Position numbers and translations under genes: made by a program. DNA of 43,725 nt, from assembly GCF_035688975.1 (NCBI RefSeq), contig NZ_DASSMH010000092.1:1-43725 (forward strand), read 5' to 3'. Below are positions 1-7,972 of this stretch, piece after piece. This DNA comes from CALMNV01 sp035688975. Its GTDB lineage: Bacteria; Actinomycetota; Actinomycetes; Actinomycetales; Dermatophilaceae. Positions within the stretch are counted from its first letter, which is position 1. The number at the start of each line of letters is the position of its first letter. A model generated the notes under the pieces. It was not told the origin of the DNA, did not search any database, and worked only from the letters and a program-made list of their open reading frames with translations.

Positions 1-258
1 CGAAGTGGCCACTCGACGGGGAGCGCGGCTCGGGAACTGCACCAAAGTGGCCACTCGACGGGGAGGGGGCTGCCCCTCGAAGGTCGAGTGGCCACTTTCG
101 TTCGGGAACCGTGCAGAAGTGGCCACTCGACGGGGAGCGCGGCTCGGGAACTGCACCAAAGTGGCCACTCGACGGGCTGGGGGGCTGCCCCTCGAAGGTC
201 GAGTGGCCACTTTCGTTCGGGAACCGTGCGAAAGTGGCCACTCGACGGGGAGGAGGGC
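1..258. repeat. Cluster of palindromic AGTGGCCACT repeats in a 114-115 bp tandem duplication
   Basis: Seven copies of the perfect palindrome AGTGGCCACT start at 4, 46, 87, 118, 160, 202 and 233. Five are followed by CGACGG on the plus strand; those at 87 and 202 are in the opposite orientation (GTCGAGTGGCCACTTTCG). The copies are carried by a larger direct repeat: bases 3-116 and 117-231 are almost identical (period 114, then 115 because of one extra G), and a third unit starts at 232. The cluster ends 17 bases after the sodA stop codon and may continue left of the window. Open frames through it (VATRRG or SGHSTG peptide repeats) are artefacts of the repeat. Confidence 0.93.
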
Positions 259-274
259 GCCGATCAGGCGAGGC

Positions 275-895
275 TCAGACGGGGATGATGAGCCCCTTCG
301 TGGCCCGGGCCCGGGCGAGCCGGTCCGCGACGTCCGGCCAGTTGACGACGTTCCACCACGCGTTGACGTAGTCAGCCTTGACGTTCTCGTACTGCAGGTA
401 GAACGCGTGCTCCCACATGTCGAGCTGGAGCAGCGGGATCTGGCCGACGGGGATGTTGCCCTGCTGGTCGAACAGCTGCATCACGTTGAGGCGCTCGCCG
501 ACGGTGTCCCACGCGAGGATCGACCAGCCGGAGCCCTGGATGGCGTTGGCGTTGGCGTTGAACTGCGCCTGGAACTTGTCGAACCCGCCGAAGAACTCGT
601 CGATCGCCGCGGCGACCTCGCCCTCGGGGCTGCCACCGCCGTCCGGGCTCATGTTCAGCCAGAAGACGGAGTGGTTGGTGTGGCCGCCGAGGTGGAAGGC
701 GAGGTTCTTCTCCACGCCGTTGATCGCCGCGAAGTCGCCGCTGGAGCGCATCTCCTCGAGCTTGGCGACCGCCGCGTTGGCGCCGTCGACATAGGCCTTG
801 TGGTGCTTGGAGTGGTGCAGCTCCATGATCCGAGCGCTGATGTGCGGCTCCAGAGCGGCGTAGTCGTAGGGGAGTTCGGGAAGCGTGTAAGCCAC
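275..895 (-). CDS. sodA: Superoxide dismutase, Fe/Mn family (probably Mn)
   Basis: This 206-residue cytosolic enzyme dismutates superoxide to hydrogen peroxide and oxygen, and its length is normal for the family. The four metal ligands are visible: H27 (ELHHSKHH), H75 (HTNHSVFW), D159 and H163, the last two in the signature DMWEHAFY. In the DQQGN segment, Q144 aligns with the position that is His in the iron enzyme of Mycobacterium tuberculosis and Gln in manganese enzymes, so Mn is the likelier metal (inference). GTG at 895 was chosen because AYTLPELPYDY follows directly, as in other SODs, and AGAGGA lies just upstream. The frame stays open far upstream, but nothing there resembles coding sequence. 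The gene is transcribed alone, with a palindromic repeat cluster at its 3' end. Confidence 0.97.
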   Translation of the reverse strand: MAYTLPELPYDYAALEPHISARIMELHHSKHHKAYVDGANAAVAKLEEMRSSGDFAAINGVEKNLAFHLGGHTNHSVFWLNMSPDGGGSPEGEVAAAIDEFFGGFDKFQAQFNANANAIQGSGWSILAWDTVGERLNVMQLFDQQGNIPVGQIPLLQLDMWEHAFYLQYENVKADYVNAWWNVVNWPDVADRLARARATKGLIIPV

Positions 896-930
896 AGGAG
901 TTCCTCTCGTTGGGACCAGTCGGCTCGGCC

Positions 931-961
931 ACTCTATTGCGCGGCCTCGCCCGCGCCGCAA
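931..961 (-). promoter_or_regulatory. Candidate sodA promoter
   Basis: Reading the minus strand, TTGCGG (961-956) is followed 19 bases later by TAGAGT (936-931). The predicted start near 924 would give a leader of about 29 bases carrying the AGAGGA ribosome site. The spacing is on the long side and no operator is evident. Confidence 0.4.
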
Positions 962-1054
962 GGGTGCGGACGGGCAACGGAGTGGCACTGTCCGGCCACT
1001 GGGGCGGCATACCCCTCGTGGGCCCCACCGGAAACGGTGGGGCACCATGGTCGG

Positions 1055-1543
1055 GTGACGACGCCCGGGGCGCTGGACGAGACGTGGGAGAGCTGGACCC
1101 GCCGGGTCGCCGACGAGCTGCGGGAGCTGCGCCACGGCGGCTGGCTCACGCTGTCGGTGCGGCCGGAGCGGCCCACGGCGCCGCGTGCGGACGTCACGCC
1201 GCGCGGCTGGCGGCGCCTGCTCGGTCGAGCGGGGCGTCGCTCGCGCGCCCGGGTGACGGTGCCGGCCGAGGCCTTCGTCCAGGCCCGGCACCTGGAGGGC
1301 CGGCTGGCGCTGGAGTGCATCGGGGACACGGAGTTCGAGGGGCTCACGGACCTCACCGCCGACCAGCAGCGCCGACTCGTGGACGCGGGGTGGGAGCAGG
1401 ACGGCCACGAGCCGTCGTTCAGCCGGGCGTTCGAGCCGGTCGACCGCTCCGCGGAGCGGGCAGCGGAGCTGCTCACGGTCACGCTGCGAGACGTCCTCGG
1501 GGCACCCGCGCCGGAGGCGGTCGAGGTCCGGCGCCCACGCTGA
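1055..1543 (+). CDS. Small protein of unknown function
   Basis: This 162-residue protein is soluble, with no signal peptide or membrane helix. It is rich in Arg and acidic residues (TADQQRRLVDAGWEQDG and a C-terminal amphipathic stretch, ERAAELLTVTLRDVLG). The pattern of a 'GW' motif followed by an acidic segment and a C-terminal helix recalls the small actinobacterial proteins annotated as TY-Chap-like, but I cannot confirm that membership. The start is taken as GTG 1055 because the upstream frame runs into the sodA promoter and repeat region. No neighbour suggests a role: sodA is divergent and the dehydrogenase on the other side is convergent, with its stop codon 15 bases away. Confidence 0.6.
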   Translation: MTTPGALDETWESWTRRVADELRELRHGGWLTLSVRPERPTAPRADVTPRGWRRLLGRAGRRSRARVTVPAEAFVQARHLEGRLALECIGDTEFEGLTDLTADQQRRLVDAGWEQDGHEPSFSRAFEPVDRSAERAAELLTVTLRDVLGAPAPEAVEVRRPR

Positions 1544-1558
1544 GGCGTCGGCGACACC

Positions 1559-2401
1559 TCAGCGCGGCACCCGCGGACTCCGGCCACGCGCGAGGTCCCG
1601 CGCCGCCCGGCGCATCGCCGCCCGGTAGACCGGCCGGAGGTGGCGCTTGGCCCACCACACGAGACGGCCGTCGACGTCGGTGAGGATGACGTCCCGGCGC
1701 GCGTCGATCCCCAGGACGACCTTGCCGGCGACGTGCTCGGCCGACCGGCGCGCCGTCGTGATCATCGACACCGCCGACCGCTCCAGCTCCACATCGGCAC
1801 CGCGCAACGACGTGTGCAGGTTGGTCCGGAAGAACGACGGGCACACAACCGACACCGCGATCCCGTAGGGCGCGAGCTCATGCGACAGCGTCTCGCTCAA
1901 GGCGACGACGCCCGCCTTGACGGTGTTGTAGGACGCCATGCCCGGGGCGTGGACCAGGCCGGCGAGCGAGGCGACGTTGACGATGTGCCCGTCGCCCTGA
2001 TCCTTGAACACCGGGACGAAGGCCCGGCAGCCGCGCACGACGCCGAGCAGGTTGGTCTCGACGATCCAGCGCCAGTCGTCCATCGTCGTGACGTCGATCC
2101 GGCCTCCCGCCGCCACCCCGGCGTTGTTGACGAGCACGTCCAGGCCACCCCACCGCTGGGCCACGTCCCGCCGCGCGTCCTCCCAGTCGGCTTCGCTGCG
2201 CACGTCGAGCTGCCGGTAGGCGGCGGCGTCCGGCAGGACCGCCGGGCGCCCCGGTCCGAGGTCGGTGGCCACGACGTGGTCCCCGCGCGCGGCGAGCTCG
2301 CGGACCAGCGCGAGCCCGAGGCCCGAGGCGGCGCCGGTGACGAGCACGCGGCGCGGGGTGCTCGGCGGGTGCGCTGACACGAAAGGTCGGGAGGTCGGCA
2401 T
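1559..2401 (-). CDS. Short-chain dehydrogenase/reductase (SDR)
   Basis: This 280-residue NAD(P)-dependent oxidoreductase is of the classical SDR type. The cofactor motif TGAASGLG is at residues 22-29, NNAG at 92-95, the catalytic Ser at 145 (NVASLAG), and the YxxxK pair at Y158 and K162 (SYNTVKAG). D47 at the end of the second strand (VVATDLG) favours NAD over NADP. A basic C-terminal tail of about 35 residues (WWAKRHLRPVYRAAMRRAARD) extends past the core and could associate with membrane or another protein. The substrate cannot be told from sequence. The start is ATG 2401; a TACCCT hexamer sits 8 bases upstream, so the mRNA may be leaderless. The gene diverges from the GalT-like gene across 63 bases. 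Confidence 0.92.
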   Translation of the reverse strand: MPTSRPFVSAHPPSTPRRVLVTGAASGLGLALVRELAARGDHVVATDLGPGRPAVLPDAAAYRQLDVRSEADWEDARRDVAQRWGGLDVLVNNAGVAAGGRIDVTTMDDWRWIVETNLLGVVRGCRAFVPVFKDQGDGHIVNVASLAGLVHAPGMASYNTVKAGVVALSETLSHELAPYGIAVSVVCPSFFRTNLHTSLRGADVELERSAVSMITTARRSAEHVAGKVVLGIDARRDVILTDVDGRLVWWAKRHLRPVYRAAMRRAARDLARGRSPRVPR

Positions 2402-2419
2402 ACGACAGAGGGTATGCCG
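2396..2419. promoter_or_regulatory. Inverted repeat CGGCATAC/GTATGCCG over the SDR start
   Basis: There is a perfect 8-bp inverted repeat (2396-2403 and 2412-2419) with an 8-base centre. It overlaps the SDR start codon (2401-2399) and contains the SDR -10-like TACCCT on the minus strand (2414-2409). It could act as an operator for the divergent pair. It could also be two chance neighbours of the heptamer that is abundant throughout this window. Confidence 0.4.
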
Positions 2420-2451
2420 CCGTGCCGGGCATCCCCGGCAGGTCGGCCACC

Positions 2452-2457
2452 TACGCT
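2452..2457 (+). promoter_or_regulatory. -10-like element TACGCT of the GalT-like gene
   Basis: TACGCT ends 8 bases before GTG 2465, so transcription would start at or next to the start codon. The same CTACGCTGG string occurs before ldh at 25819. Confidence 0.4.
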
Positions 2458-2464
2458 GGTGGCT

Positions 2465-3805
2465 GTGACGGAGCACCTGGCGCGTCTGCCCGACGGCACG
2501 GTCAAGCAGGTCAACCCCTTCACCGGCACCCAGGTGTGGACGCTGCCGTCCCGAGGTCGCCGACCGTGGGACTCGGGCCGACCTGCGGCGCGGCCGCTCG
2601 ACCCCCTGGAGCGTGAGCGCTGGTGCGCCTTCTGCCCGGGCCGGAAGCTCGACACCACTCCGGAGATTGCCCGGCTCGTCCGCGAGGGCGACGGCTGGCG
2701 GGCGGCTCACGTCGCCACGGCCGAGGAGCTCGACTCCTCCGTGGCCGAGTTCCGGCTGGTGCCCAACCTCTTCGAGATCCTGTCCTACGACTACTGGAGG
2801 CTCGTCCACGGCTTCAGGCCGACGCCCGCGATGGATGCCCGGCGCACGGCATACCTCTCGACTCCGCTCGGTCGCGAGCACGTCACACGGCTCGCGCGCC
2901 TGAGGCGGTGGGCCGAGGGCGTGCCGGTGGACCAGCTCACCGCCCGCTCCTTCGAGGACGACGTCGCCGAGGCGGCATCCTTCTTCGCCGGCAACCATCA
3001 CGTGGTCATTGCCAGACGGCACTTCGTCGACGGCGCGCAGGACGACTCGCAGCTGGCCGGATCGGGCACCTTGACACCGGAGGAGCACTGGAAGTACGTC
3101 GAGTTCACCATCGCGGCACTCGAATCGCTATACCGGGACAACCCTTTCGCGCGCTACGTCGCCGTGTTCCAGAACTGGCTGCGCCCCGCGGGCGCCTCCT
3201 TCGACCACCTGCACAAGCAGCTCGTCGCCATCGACGAGCTCGGCACCCAGGCGCAGCGGGAGATGGAACGGCTCCGGGACGAGCCCGACCTCTACGCGCG
3301 GTGGGGACCGCGGTATGCCGCCGAGCAGGGGCTCGTCGTCGCACGGACCGAGCGCGCGGTCGCCTTCGCCGGCGTCGGACACGTCTACCCGAGCCTCGAG
3401 GTGCACTGCCTGGACCCGGTCGGGACGCCGTGGGACCTCGACGTCGAGTCGGTGCGCGACGTCGCCGACCTCGTGCACGCCTGCCACGCCGCGACGGGTG
3501 CCGACATCCCCACGAACGAGGAATGGCACCATCGGCCGCCCTCGGTCGACCTGCCCATCCCGCTGCGGGTGGTGCTCAAGTGGCGGATCTCCACGCTCGC
3601 CGGGTTCGAGGGCGGCACCCGGATCTATGTCAACACGGTCGACCCGTGGACCGTGCGCGACCGTGTCTGCGCCCGGCTGCAGGGGCTGCGCGCGGACGGT
3701 GCCATCTCCGATCGCGTCATCCTCACTGCAGGCCCCCCACCTCAGCGAAAGGACATGTCCTCCGTCACGTCGGCGCGCGCCATCTCGCGCCGGTCGCGCA
3801 GGTAG
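2465..3805 (+). CDS. DUF4921 / galactose-1-phosphate uridylyltransferase-like protein
   Basis: This 446-residue protein has a GalT/HIT-type layout. A zinc-type CxxC pair (WCAFCPGR, C54 and C57) lies near the N terminus, and a histidine pair F-D-H-L-H-K (H248, H250) sits where GalT-fold enzymes carry the HxH nucleotidyl-transfer motif. GalT proper has HPH, and this is HLH, which fits the DUF4921 family rather than Leloir GalT. The chemistry is therefore probably nucleotidyl or phosphoryl transfer on an unknown substrate. No other galactose genes are nearby. GTG 2465 is preferred (an in-frame GTG at 2459 is the alternative) because of the -10-like hexamer 8 bases upstream. The last 64 bases overlap the convergent monooxygenase gene. 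Confidence 0.85.
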   Translation: MTEHLARLPDGTVKQVNPFTGTQVWTLPSRGRRPWDSGRPAARPLDPLERERWCAFCPGRKLDTTPEIARLVREGDGWRAAHVATAEELDSSVAEFRLVPNLFEILSYDYWRLVHGFRPTPAMDARRTAYLSTPLGREHVTRLARLRRWAEGVPVDQLTARSFEDDVAEAASFFAGNHHVVIARRHFVDGAQDDSQLAGSGTLTPEEHWKYVEFTIAALESLYRDNPFARYVAVFQNWLRPAGASFDHLHKQLVAIDELGTQAQREMERLRDEPDLYARWGPRYAAEQGLVVARTERAVAFAGVGHVYPSLEVHCLDPVGTPWDLDVESVRDVADLVHACHAATGADIPTNEEWHHRPPSVDLPIPLRVVLKWRISTLAGFEGGTRIYVNTVDPWTVRDRVCARLQGLRADGAISDRVILTAGPPPQRKDMSSVTSARAISRRSRR

Positions 3806-5181
3806 TTCTGCCGCATGACCCACGGCGCCGAGTCCCCCTGTCGTGGAAGGCTGCCCGCGGCGCGCGTGACATACCCGGACGCCAGCGGCAGCAGGGGCCG
3901 CGGCTCGAGGTCCTCCCGCGGCACGGGCGTCGCGACGCGCCAGCCGTGCGCCCGCATGGTGTTGAGGAGCCGGCAGACGTAGCGCGCCGTGAGGTCGGCC
4001 CGCAGGCTCCAGGCGAGGTTGACGTAGCCCACGGAGATCGCGAGGTTCGGCACTCCGCCGAGCAGCGCCCCGCGATAGACGAACAGCTCACCCATCGCAG
4101 GTCGCTCGTCGTCCACGACGAGGTCGATGCCGCCGGCGATGCTCATCCGGAGCCCGGTGGCCGTGACGATGACGTCGGCCTCGAGCTCGCAGCCCGAGGT
4201 CAGGCGGATGCCCGTCGGCGTGACGCGGTCGATGGTGTCGGTGACGACGTCGGCACGGCCGTCACGGAGGGCGGCATACAGGTCGCCGTCCGGCACGGCG
4301 CAGAGCCGCTGGTCCCATGGGTCGTAGACGGGCGTGAAGTGCTCCCGGACGACGTCGGCGCCGAGCTCCCGTGTCGCGGCGCGGGACAGGAGCGAGCGGG
4401 CGACGGAGGGGCCCCGGCGGGTGAGCTGGTAGAAGCCCAGGCTGAGCAGGACGTTCTTCGTCCGGACGAGCCCGGCCGCCGCCCGCGTCGGCAGCACCCG
4501 GTGCGCGACCGCGCTGACGGGGTCGCGGCGGGGCAGCGACACCACCCATGTCGGGGACCGCTGGAGCATGGTGACGCGCGCGCCGCGCTCGGCCAGCGCC
4601 GGCACGAGGGTCACCGCGGTCGCCCCCGACCCGATGACGACCACACGCTTGCCCGCCACGTCGAGGTCCTCCGGCCAGAACTGCGGGTGGACGAGCCGTC
4701 CCCGGAAGTCCGCTTGGCCGGGGAGCTCTGGTCGGTGGGGGGTGTCGTAGTCGTAGTAGCCGGTGCAGAGGTAGAGGAACCCGCACGTCATGGTCTGGCG
4801 ACGCGCCGCGGGCCCGACCTCCACGGTGACCGTCCACCGCGCGTCGTCGCTCGACCACGACGCGCCAATGACCTTGTGCTCGTAGCGGATCCGTCGGTCG
4901 ACACCGTGCGAGCGGGCGACGCGCCGGATGTAGCCGAGGATCTTGGCGCCGTCGGCGAGCGTGTCCGCGTCGGTCCAGGGGTCGAAGGGGAAGCCGAGCG
5001 TCGACATGTCCGAGTCGGACCGGAGGCCGGGGTAGCGGAAGAGGTCCCACGTGCCGCCGATGGCGTCGCGGGCCTCGAGGATCGCCCACGACCGGTCCGG
5101 GCACGTCGTCATGAGGTGGTATCCCGCGCCGATGCCGGAGAGGCCGGCGCCGATGACGAGGACGTCGAGGTGCTCGCTCAT
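3742..5181 (-). CDS. Flavin-containing (Baeyer-Villiger/EthA-type) monooxygenase
   Basis: This 479-residue cytosolic enzyme has two Rossmann motifs: GAGLSG at 11-16 for FAD and GSGATA at 184-189 for NADPH. Between them lies the Baeyer-Villiger fingerprint FxGxxxHxxxW as FRGRLVHPQFWP (159-170). The GGTWD motif at 42-46 is also typical. Length and motif spacing match EthA-like type I BVMOs, which insert oxygen next to ketones or oxidise thioamides; the true substrate is unknown. The ATG at 5181 overlaps the TGA of the upstream LLM oxidoreductase by 4 bases, so the two flavin enzymes are translationally coupled and may act on one substrate. The 3' end runs 64 bases into the convergent GalT-like gene. 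Confidence 0.9.
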   Translation of the reverse strand: MSEHLDVLVIGAGLSGIGAGYHLMTTCPDRSWAILEARDAIGGTWDLFRYPGLRSDSDMSTLGFPFDPWTDADTLADGAKILGYIRRVARSHGVDRRIRYEHKVIGASWSSDDARWTVTVEVGPAARRQTMTCGFLYLCTGYYDYDTPHRPELPGQADFRGRLVHPQFWPEDLDVAGKRVVVIGSGATAVTLVPALAERGARVTMLQRSPTWVVSLPRRDPVSAVAHRVLPTRAAAGLVRTKNVLLSLGFYQLTRRGPSVARSLLSRAATRELGADVVREHFTPVYDPWDQRLCAVPDGDLYAALRDGRADVVTDTIDRVTPTGIRLTSGCELEADVIVTATGLRMSIAGGIDLVVDDERPAMGELFVYRGALLGGVPNLAISVGYVNLAWSLRADLTARYVCRLLNTMRAHGWRVATPVPREDLEPRPLLPLASGYVTRAAGSLPRQGDSAPWVMRQNYLRDRREMARADVTEDMSFR

Positions 5182-6209
5182 CCGCCGAGCAGCTCTCGCA
5201 CGCGCGGCGTGACCTCCTCGGCATACAGGCGTATGCACTCCATCCGGCGCTCGTGCGGCAACGTCCCGACGCTGTACTTGAGCTGGAAGCGCGACGCGCC
5301 GAGCAGGCGCATCGTCGCCGCGATCTTCTGCGCGACCGTCTCCGGTGAGCCGCAGTAGACCGCGCCGTCGGGACCGACCTGGGCGAGCGCCTGCTCGCGC
5401 GTCATCGGCGCCCACCGTCGCTCTCTGCCGATGACGTTCATGTATGCCGTGAAGTGGCCGAGGAACTCCTCACGGGCGCGCTCGTCGGTCGCCGCGACGT
5501 AGCCCGGCGAGTGCACCGCGATGGGCAGCTCGTCTCGCCGCGCCTCGGCGAGAGCCCGCCGGTAGAGGTCGGCGAGCGGCACGAACTGGCGGGCGGAGCC
5601 GCCGATGATGGCGATCACGATGGGGAGCCCGTAGCTCGCCGCCCGCACCACCGACTGCGGCGTGCCGCCCACGCCGACCCAGGTCGTCAACCGGCCGGAC
5701 TCGGTGCGCGGCTGGATGAGCTCGGCCCGCAGCGGCGGCCGGATCGACCCCTCCCACGTGAAGGGCCGCTCCTCGAGGACCGTGGCGAGGAGGTCGAGCT
5801 TCTCGCTGAAGAGCGTCTCGTAGTCCTGCAGGTCGAGGCCGAAGAGCGGGAACGACTCGATGAAGGAGCCGCGACCCACGGTGATCTCGGCGCGGCCCCG
5901 CGAGATCGCGTCGAGGGTCGAGAACCGCTCGAAGACCCGGATCGGGTCGTCGGACGACAGCACCGTGACCGACGTGCCGAGCCGGATCCGCTCGGTGCGG
6001 CCGGCGAGCGCCGCGAGCACGATGTCGGGAGCGGAGACGGCGTAGTCGGCGCGGTGGTGCTCGCCGATGCCGAAGAAGTCGAGACCGCGGCGGTCGGCGA
6101 GCTCGCCCTCGGCCATGACCTCACGGATGACGACGGCCGGGTGCAGCGGGCGCCCTTCGTCGTCGCTGGCGATGTCGCCGAAGGTGTCGAGCCCGAGTTC
6201 CAGAGGCAT
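5178..6209 (-). CDS. LLM-class (luciferase-like) flavin-dependent oxidoreductase
   Basis: This 343-residue protein has the bacterial-luciferase TIM barrel: an N-terminal strand (LELGLDTFGD), GIGEHHRADY near residue 45, the RIRLGTSVTVLSSDDP strand-loop, and the AEITVGRGSF segment typical of the F420/FMN monooxygenase family. It probably supplies a two-electron oxidation or monooxygenation with reduced FMN or F420. Sequence alone does not separate the two cofactors. ATG 6209 is supported by TACCAT (minus strand, 6221-6216) placed so that transcription would begin on the A of the ATG. Its stop codon overlaps the start of the Baeyer-Villiger-type gene, making a two-gene operon. Confidence 0.9.
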   Translation of the reverse strand: MPLELGLDTFGDIASDDEGRPLHPAVVIREVMAEGELADRRGLDFFGIGEHHRADYAVSAPDIVLAALAGRTERIRLGTSVTVLSSDDPIRVFERFSTLDAISRGRAEITVGRGSFIESFPLFGLDLQDYETLFSEKLDLLATVLEERPFTWEGSIRPPLRAELIQPRTESGRLTTWVGVGGTPQSVVRAASYGLPIVIAIIGGSARQFVPLADLYRRALAEARRDELPIAVHSPGYVAATDERAREEFLGHFTAYMNVIGRERRWAPMTREQALAQVGPDGAVYCGSPETVAQKIAATMRLLGASRFQLKYSVGTLPHERRMECIRLYAEEVTPRVRELLGG

Positions 6210-6215
6210 GGCCCC

Positions 6216-6221
6216 ATGGTA
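6216..6221 (-). promoter_or_regulatory. -10-like element TACCAT of the LLM/BVMO operon
   Basis: TACCAT followed by six bases and then ATG 6209 places the predicted transcription start on the first base of the start codon (leaderless). I see no clear -35 element. Confidence 0.4.
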
Positions 6222-6338
6222 GGGATCGCCCACCGTCGCCCGGACCGTTCGCCCTTTGAGCACGGGGCTGCGCTACCGGGCACAAGCTGCTGGGAGACGC
6301 GCAGCTCGCGCCTCAAAACGCAGGCCGGGCCCGGCAGG

Positions 6339-7913
6339 TCAGCGCTCGGCGTGCTCCGACGGCGGCGCGGAGCCGCCGTGGGGCTGCGAGCCGGCCAGCA
6401 GGGCGAGCAGCTCGTCGAGGTCAGCCTTCGACGGCATACCCCACTCGGGCCGGTAGCCGACCACCTCGGCCATCGGGCGGGCGTCCATCTGGCCGTACAT
6501 GATGTCGATGTCGCGCACGCCGAGCAGCGCCGGGTGCGGCACCCCGGCCGCCTCGGAGATCTTGAACATGTCTCGCCGCCACGTCTTCAGGTAGTTGGCC
6601 AGCCGGACCGACTTGGCGGTGGGGTCGACCCCCCGGCTCAGCCACGCGCTCTGCGTGGCCACGCCGGTCGGGCACGTGTCGGTGTGGCACTTCTGCGCCT
6701 GGATGCAGCCGATCGCGAGCATGGCCTCGCGCGCGACGTTGACCATGTCGACGCCGAGCGCGAAGGCGACGACGGCGTTCTCCGGCAGGCCGAGCTTGCC
6801 GGCACCCATGAAGGTGACGCCGTCGGTCAGGCCCGCCTCGGCGAAGAGCCGGTAGACCTTGGCGAACCCCGTCCGGAAGGGCAGCGAGACCGTGTCGCTG
6901 AAGACCATCGGCGCCGCGCCCGTGCCGCCCTCGCCGCCGTCGACGGTGACGAAGTCGACGCCGCGCGAGCCGTCGGACATGTGCCCGACCAGCTCCTCCC
7001 AGAAGTCGAGGTGGCCCACCGCCGACTTGATGCCGACGGGCAGCCCGGTCGCGTCCGCGACCTTCTCGACCCAGTCGAGCATGGAGTCGACGTCGGCGAA
7101 CTCGGCGTGCCGCGACGGGCTGATGCAGTCGACGCCCTGCCGTATGCCGCGGATCCGGGCGATCTCAGGGGTGACCTTGGCGGCCGGGAGCACACCGCCG
7201 AGCCCGGGCTTCGCGCCCTGGCTCAGCTTGACCTCGATGGCCTTGACCGGCGCGGACGCGACGAGGTCGACGAGCCGCTTGAGGTCGAAGCGGCCCTGCT
7301 CGTCGCGGCACCCGAAGTAGGCCGTGCCGATCTGGAAGACGAGGTCCCCGCCGTGCCGGTGGTGGTCGGAGAGGCCCCCCTCACCGGTGTTGTGCAGGGC
7401 GCCGGCGAGGGCCACGCCCTCGTTGATCGCCCGGATCGCGGGCGCGGAGAGCGAGCCGAAGCTCATTGCCGAGACGTTGATAACCGAGTCGGGGCGGAAG
7501 GCGTGCCGCCGCGAGCGCGCGGCGCCGAGGACCTTGGCGCTCGGGAGCCACACGCCGACGGCGCGGTGCACGTCGGTCGGCGGGGCGACGGCCGCGAAGG
7601 TGCGCTGCTTCACGACCGGGTAGCCCTCTGCATACTCCAGGTCGTTGTCGCTGCCGAAGCCGGTGTAGTTGTTCTCGAGCTTGGCCGAGGCATAGACCCA
7701 CGACCGCTGGTCCCGGCTGAAGGGCCGCTCCTCGTCGTTGCGCGCGACGATGTACTGCCGCAGCTCCGGCCCGAGCTTCTCGACGAGATACCTGCCGTGG
7801 CCGACCACGGGGAAGGTGCGCAGGAGCGCGTGCTTCTTCTGCAGCAGGTCGTATGCCGCGACGCCGCCGAGCCCGACCAGTGACAGCGCCGACGCGATCC
7901 GGGAGGTCCTCAT
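6339..7913 (-). CDS. FMN-binding glutamate synthase family protein, membrane-anchored
   Basis: This 524-residue protein corresponds to the FMN/central domain of glutamate synthase without its glutaminase domain. An N-terminal hydrophobic helix (about residues 6-22) suggests a membrane anchor. The synthase core shows SAMSFGSLS, NTGEGGLSDHH, the VKLSQGAKPGLGG segment, VDGGEGGTGAAP for FMN phosphate, and a cysteine cluster CHTDTCPTGVATQ that matches the iron-sulfur loop of GltB. Family members of this size are widespread and their reaction is not settled, so it should not be called GltB. The protein ends with a Pro/Gly/His-rich tail. It lies 59 bases downstream of the MarR gene on the same strand, so the regulator may control it. 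Confidence 0.88.
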   Translation of the reverse strand: MRTSRIASALSLVGLGGVAAYDLLQKKHALLRTFPVVGHGRYLVEKLGPELRQYIVARNDEERPFSRDQRSWVYASAKLENNYTGFGSDNDLEYAEGYPVVKQRTFAAVAPPTDVHRAVGVWLPSAKVLGAARSRRHAFRPDSVINVSAMSFGSLSAPAIRAINEGVALAGALHNTGEGGLSDHHRHGGDLVFQIGTAYFGCRDEQGRFDLKRLVDLVASAPVKAIEVKLSQGAKPGLGGVLPAAKVTPEIARIRGIRQGVDCISPSRHAEFADVDSMLDWVEKVADATGLPVGIKSAVGHLDFWEELVGHMSDGSRGVDFVTVDGGEGGTGAAPMVFSDTVSLPFRTGFAKVYRLFAEAGLTDGVTFMGAGKLGLPENAVVAFALGVDMVNVAREAMLAIGCIQAQKCHTDTCPTGVATQSAWLSRGVDPTAKSVRLANYLKTWRRDMFKISEAAGVPHPALLGVRDIDIMYGQMDARPMAEVVGYRPEWGMPSKADLDELLALLAGSQPHGGSAPPSEHAER

Positions 7914-7972
7914 GTCCCCGATCCTGCCCCGGTGCGGGGCGCGCGTCGAGGTGCCGACGCGGGCGGCACGGC

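Noticed and set aside
1..258. Insertion sequence or transposon end
   Set aside because: There is no transposase, no terminal inverted repeat pair and no target duplication; the repeats fit a dispersed palindromic element better.
5..1054. Long plus-strand frame through the left repeats and antisense to sodA
   Set aside because: It is created by the palindromic repeats and by codon bias of sodA on the other strand. Only the part from 1055 looks like a gene.
2465..3805. Leloir-pathway galT
   Set aside because: The catalytic motif is HLH rather than HPH, and no galK or galE is nearby.
2623..5358. 911-residue plus-strand frame
   Set aside because: It is Arg/Pro-rich, shadows two well-supported genes in other frames and has no domain-like pattern.
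6339..7913. Glutamate synthase large subunit
   Set aside because: The glutaminase and C-terminal GXGXG domains are missing and there is an N-terminal membrane helix, so the broader family name is safer.
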